From Pseudomonas lundensis (GTDB lineage: Bacteria > Pseudomonadota > Gammaproteobacteria > Pseudomonadales > Pseudomonadaceae), in contig NZ_JYKY01000038.1 in the NCBI RefSeq assembly GCF_001042985.1, forward strand, positions 1 through 34,234: a DNA stretch of 34,234 nt. The letters are read 5' to 3'. The notes under the pieces are model-generated. The model was given only the letters and a program-made list of their open reading frames with translations, searched no databases and had not been told where the DNA came from. How positions within the stretch are numbered: position 1 is the stretch's first letter; the number at the start of each line of letters is the position of its first letter. Positions 33,153 to 34,234 of the stretch are shown one piece after another. Made by a program: the position numbers and the translations under genes.

Positions 33153-33992
33153 TTAGTAAGCCTTGCCGGTTTTGTAGAAGTTTTCGAAGCAGAAATTGGT
33201 GGCTTCAATGTAGCCTTCCGCACCGCCGCAATCGAAACGCTTGCCTTTGAATTTGTACGCAATCACGCAGCCGTTTTGCGCCTGCTTCATCAGCGCATCG
33301 GTAATCTGGATTTCGCCACCTTTGCCTGGCTCGGTTTGCTTGATCAGATCAAAGATGTCCGGGGTGAGGATGTAACGACCGATAATCGCCAGGTTCGAAG
33401 GTGCATCTTCGGGCGCTGGTTTCTCAACCATGTTGCGCACGCGGTACAGGTCATCACCAATCAGGTCACCGGCGATGACGCCGTACTTGTTGGTTTCCTG
33501 CGGGTCAACTTCCTGGATGGCAATGATGGTGCAGCGGTACTGGTTGTACAGCTTGACCATCTGGGTCAACACGCCGTCGCCTTCCAGGTTCACGCACAGG
33601 TCGTCCGCCAGGACCACGGCAAAGGGTTCGTCGCCGATCAGTGGACGGCCGGTCAGGATAGCGTGACCCAGCCCTTTCATTTCGGTTTGACGGGTGTAAG
33701 AGAACGAGCATTCGCTCAGCAGGCGACGGATGCCGACCAGGTATTTCTCTTTATCGGTGCCCTTGATCTGGTTTTCCAGCTCATAGCTGATGTCGAAATG
33801 GTCTTCAAGGGCGCGCTTGCCACGACCTGTGACGATGGAGATTTCGTTCAGGCCTGCGTCGAGTGCTTCTTCAACGCCGTACTGGATCAGTGGCTTGTTC
33901 ACCACCGGCAGCATTTCTTTAGGCATGGCTTTGGTCGCTGGCAAAAAGCGAGTGCCGTAGCCGGCTGCTGGGAACAAGCATTTCTTGATCAT
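33153..33992 (-). CDS. galU: UTP--glucose-1-phosphate uridylyltransferase
   Basis: The product is 279 aa, normal for bacterial GalU. It makes UDP-glucose and pyrophosphate from UTP and glucose-1-phosphate, feeding LPS core, exopolysaccharide and trehalose synthesis. The nucleotide-binding loop is CLFPAAGYGTRFLPATKAMPKE at the N-terminus. Substrate residues are in KGLGHAI (about 106-112), ADDLC (129-133), NKYGVI, VEKP and GEIQITDA. The start ATG has AAGGA five to six bases upstream and a readable promoter 39 bases further. An IS end sits 116 bases before the gene, so the native upstream neighbour is cut off. Confidence 0.97.
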   Translation of the reverse strand: MIKKCLFPAAGYGTRFLPATKAMPKEMLPVVNKPLIQYGVEEALDAGLNEISIVTGRGKRALEDHFDISYELENQIKGTDKEKYLVGIRRLLSECSFSYTRQTEMKGLGHAILTGRPLIGDEPFAVVLADDLCVNLEGDGVLTQMVKLYNQYRCTIIAIQEVDPQETNKYGVIAGDLIGDDLYRVRNMVEKPAPEDAPSNLAIIGRYILTPDIFDLIKQTEPGKGGEIQITDALMKQAQNGCVIAYKFKGKRFDCGGAEGYIEATNFCFENFYKTGKAY

Positions 33993-34030
33993 ATGAGTCC
34001 TTAAAAGGGCTGTGCGTACGGATTTGGCGC

Positions 34031-34059
34031 AGTCTAATCAGGCGGCAGCAAGCTTACAA
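34031..34059 (-). promoter_or_regulatory. galU: Probable sigma-70 promoter of galU
   Basis: On the minus strand TTGTAA (34059-34054) and TAGACT (34036-34031) stand 17 bases apart, each matching four of six consensus bases. They lie about 40 bases before the galU ATG and 49 bases inside the IS edge, so the insertion spares this promoter. Confidence 0.55.
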
Positions 34060-34107
34060 TGCCCCCGATAGCATACTGATACCAACATAGAGAAAATATG
34101 TGCCACT

Positions 34108-34234
34108 TAGTGTCCTGAGCGGTTAGTTCGACTATCCATCAAGGCGACGGTAAAGTGATGACCCAACGTCATGGACTGATTGTACAAATGGCCCGTCCCG
34201 CTGCTCCCTTTGCTTTAACGCCTTCCGACCTCGT
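34108..34234 (+). mobile_element. 5' end of an IS630-family insertion sequence (right copy, truncated by the window edge)
   Basis: This is the exact reverse complement of bases 1-126 plus one more base at the window end. The element edge is at TA (34108-34109), followed by GTGTCCTGAGCGG. The transposase frame runs outward to the right. The shared segment is 126-127 bases, a length typical of the overlap left by a k=127 assembly graph, so the end is probably where an assembler met a repeated IS. Confidence 0.8.
34188..34234 (+). CDS. IS630-family transposase, N-terminal fragment (right copy)
   Basis: Fifteen codons identical to the left copy are present before the window ends. An in-frame ATG at 34158 would add ten residues (MTQRHGLIVQ). 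The remaining transposase is outside the window. Confidence 0.65.
   Translation, partial: MARPAAPFALTPSDL

Noticed and set aside
1..34234. A 34-kb composite transposon bounded by inverted IS copies
   Set aside because: The interior is mostly core Pseudomonas chromosome (hpd, ahpCF, gor, galU), and the repeat length looks like an assembler overlap. Two ends are not proof of mobility.

Overview
The window is a stretch of Pseudomonas chromosome, most likely from the P. fluorescens lineage. The near full-length MexE/MexF/OprN proteins, the MvaU-type H-NS protein, the short bacterial 4-hydroxyphenylpyruvate dioxygenase, and the ahpC-ahpF, gor and galU genes all fit this genus. Both ends carry the same roughly 126-base sequence in opposite orientation. 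It reads as the 5' end of an IS630-family insertion sequence, with the transposase running outward from each side. The window is therefore probably one assembly contig bounded by two copies of a repeated IS.

Layout. (1) 131-3119, minus strand: a compact operon of lower G+C encoding a zinc alcohol dehydrogenase, a stand-alone RibD-type pyrimidine reductase, a HAD phosphatase and a DUF1349 protein. It abuts the left IS and is the best candidate here for an undescribed pathway. (2) 3817-9662, plus: mexE-mexF-oprN, a complete tripartite RND efflux pump with a good terminator but no adjacent mexT. (3) 9756-12352: a CdaR-type sugar-diacid regulator divergent from an ACS-family MFS transporter. (4) 12492-14532: two tandem RarD/EamA transporter paralogues with related leaders. 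(5) 14534-21659: a sensor kinase/response regulator pair divergent from a second RND pump (mexMN-like, no outer-membrane gene), followed by a DUF1345 membrane protein. (6) 21716-25280: hpd, a CSS-EAL cyclic-di-GMP phosphodiesterase and mvaU. (7) 25665-28495: gloA convergent with ahpC-ahpF, so methylglyoxal and peroxide detoxification lie together. (8) 28674-30803: a tyrosine recombinase divergent from a KfrA-like coiled-coil DNA-binding protein, with a palindromic operator candidate between them. (9) 30872-31500: a decayed DUF4329-type gene. (10) 31660-33992: gor and galU.

The common themes are efflux and stress defence (two RND pumps, RarD pair, AhpCF, Gor, GloA), each with its own local regulator. 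The non-core parts are the left-hand operon, the recombinase/KfrA pair, the DUF4329 relic and the IS ends. I saw no rRNA, tRNA or CRISPR array. All functional assignments come from reading the translated sequences; no database search was run.
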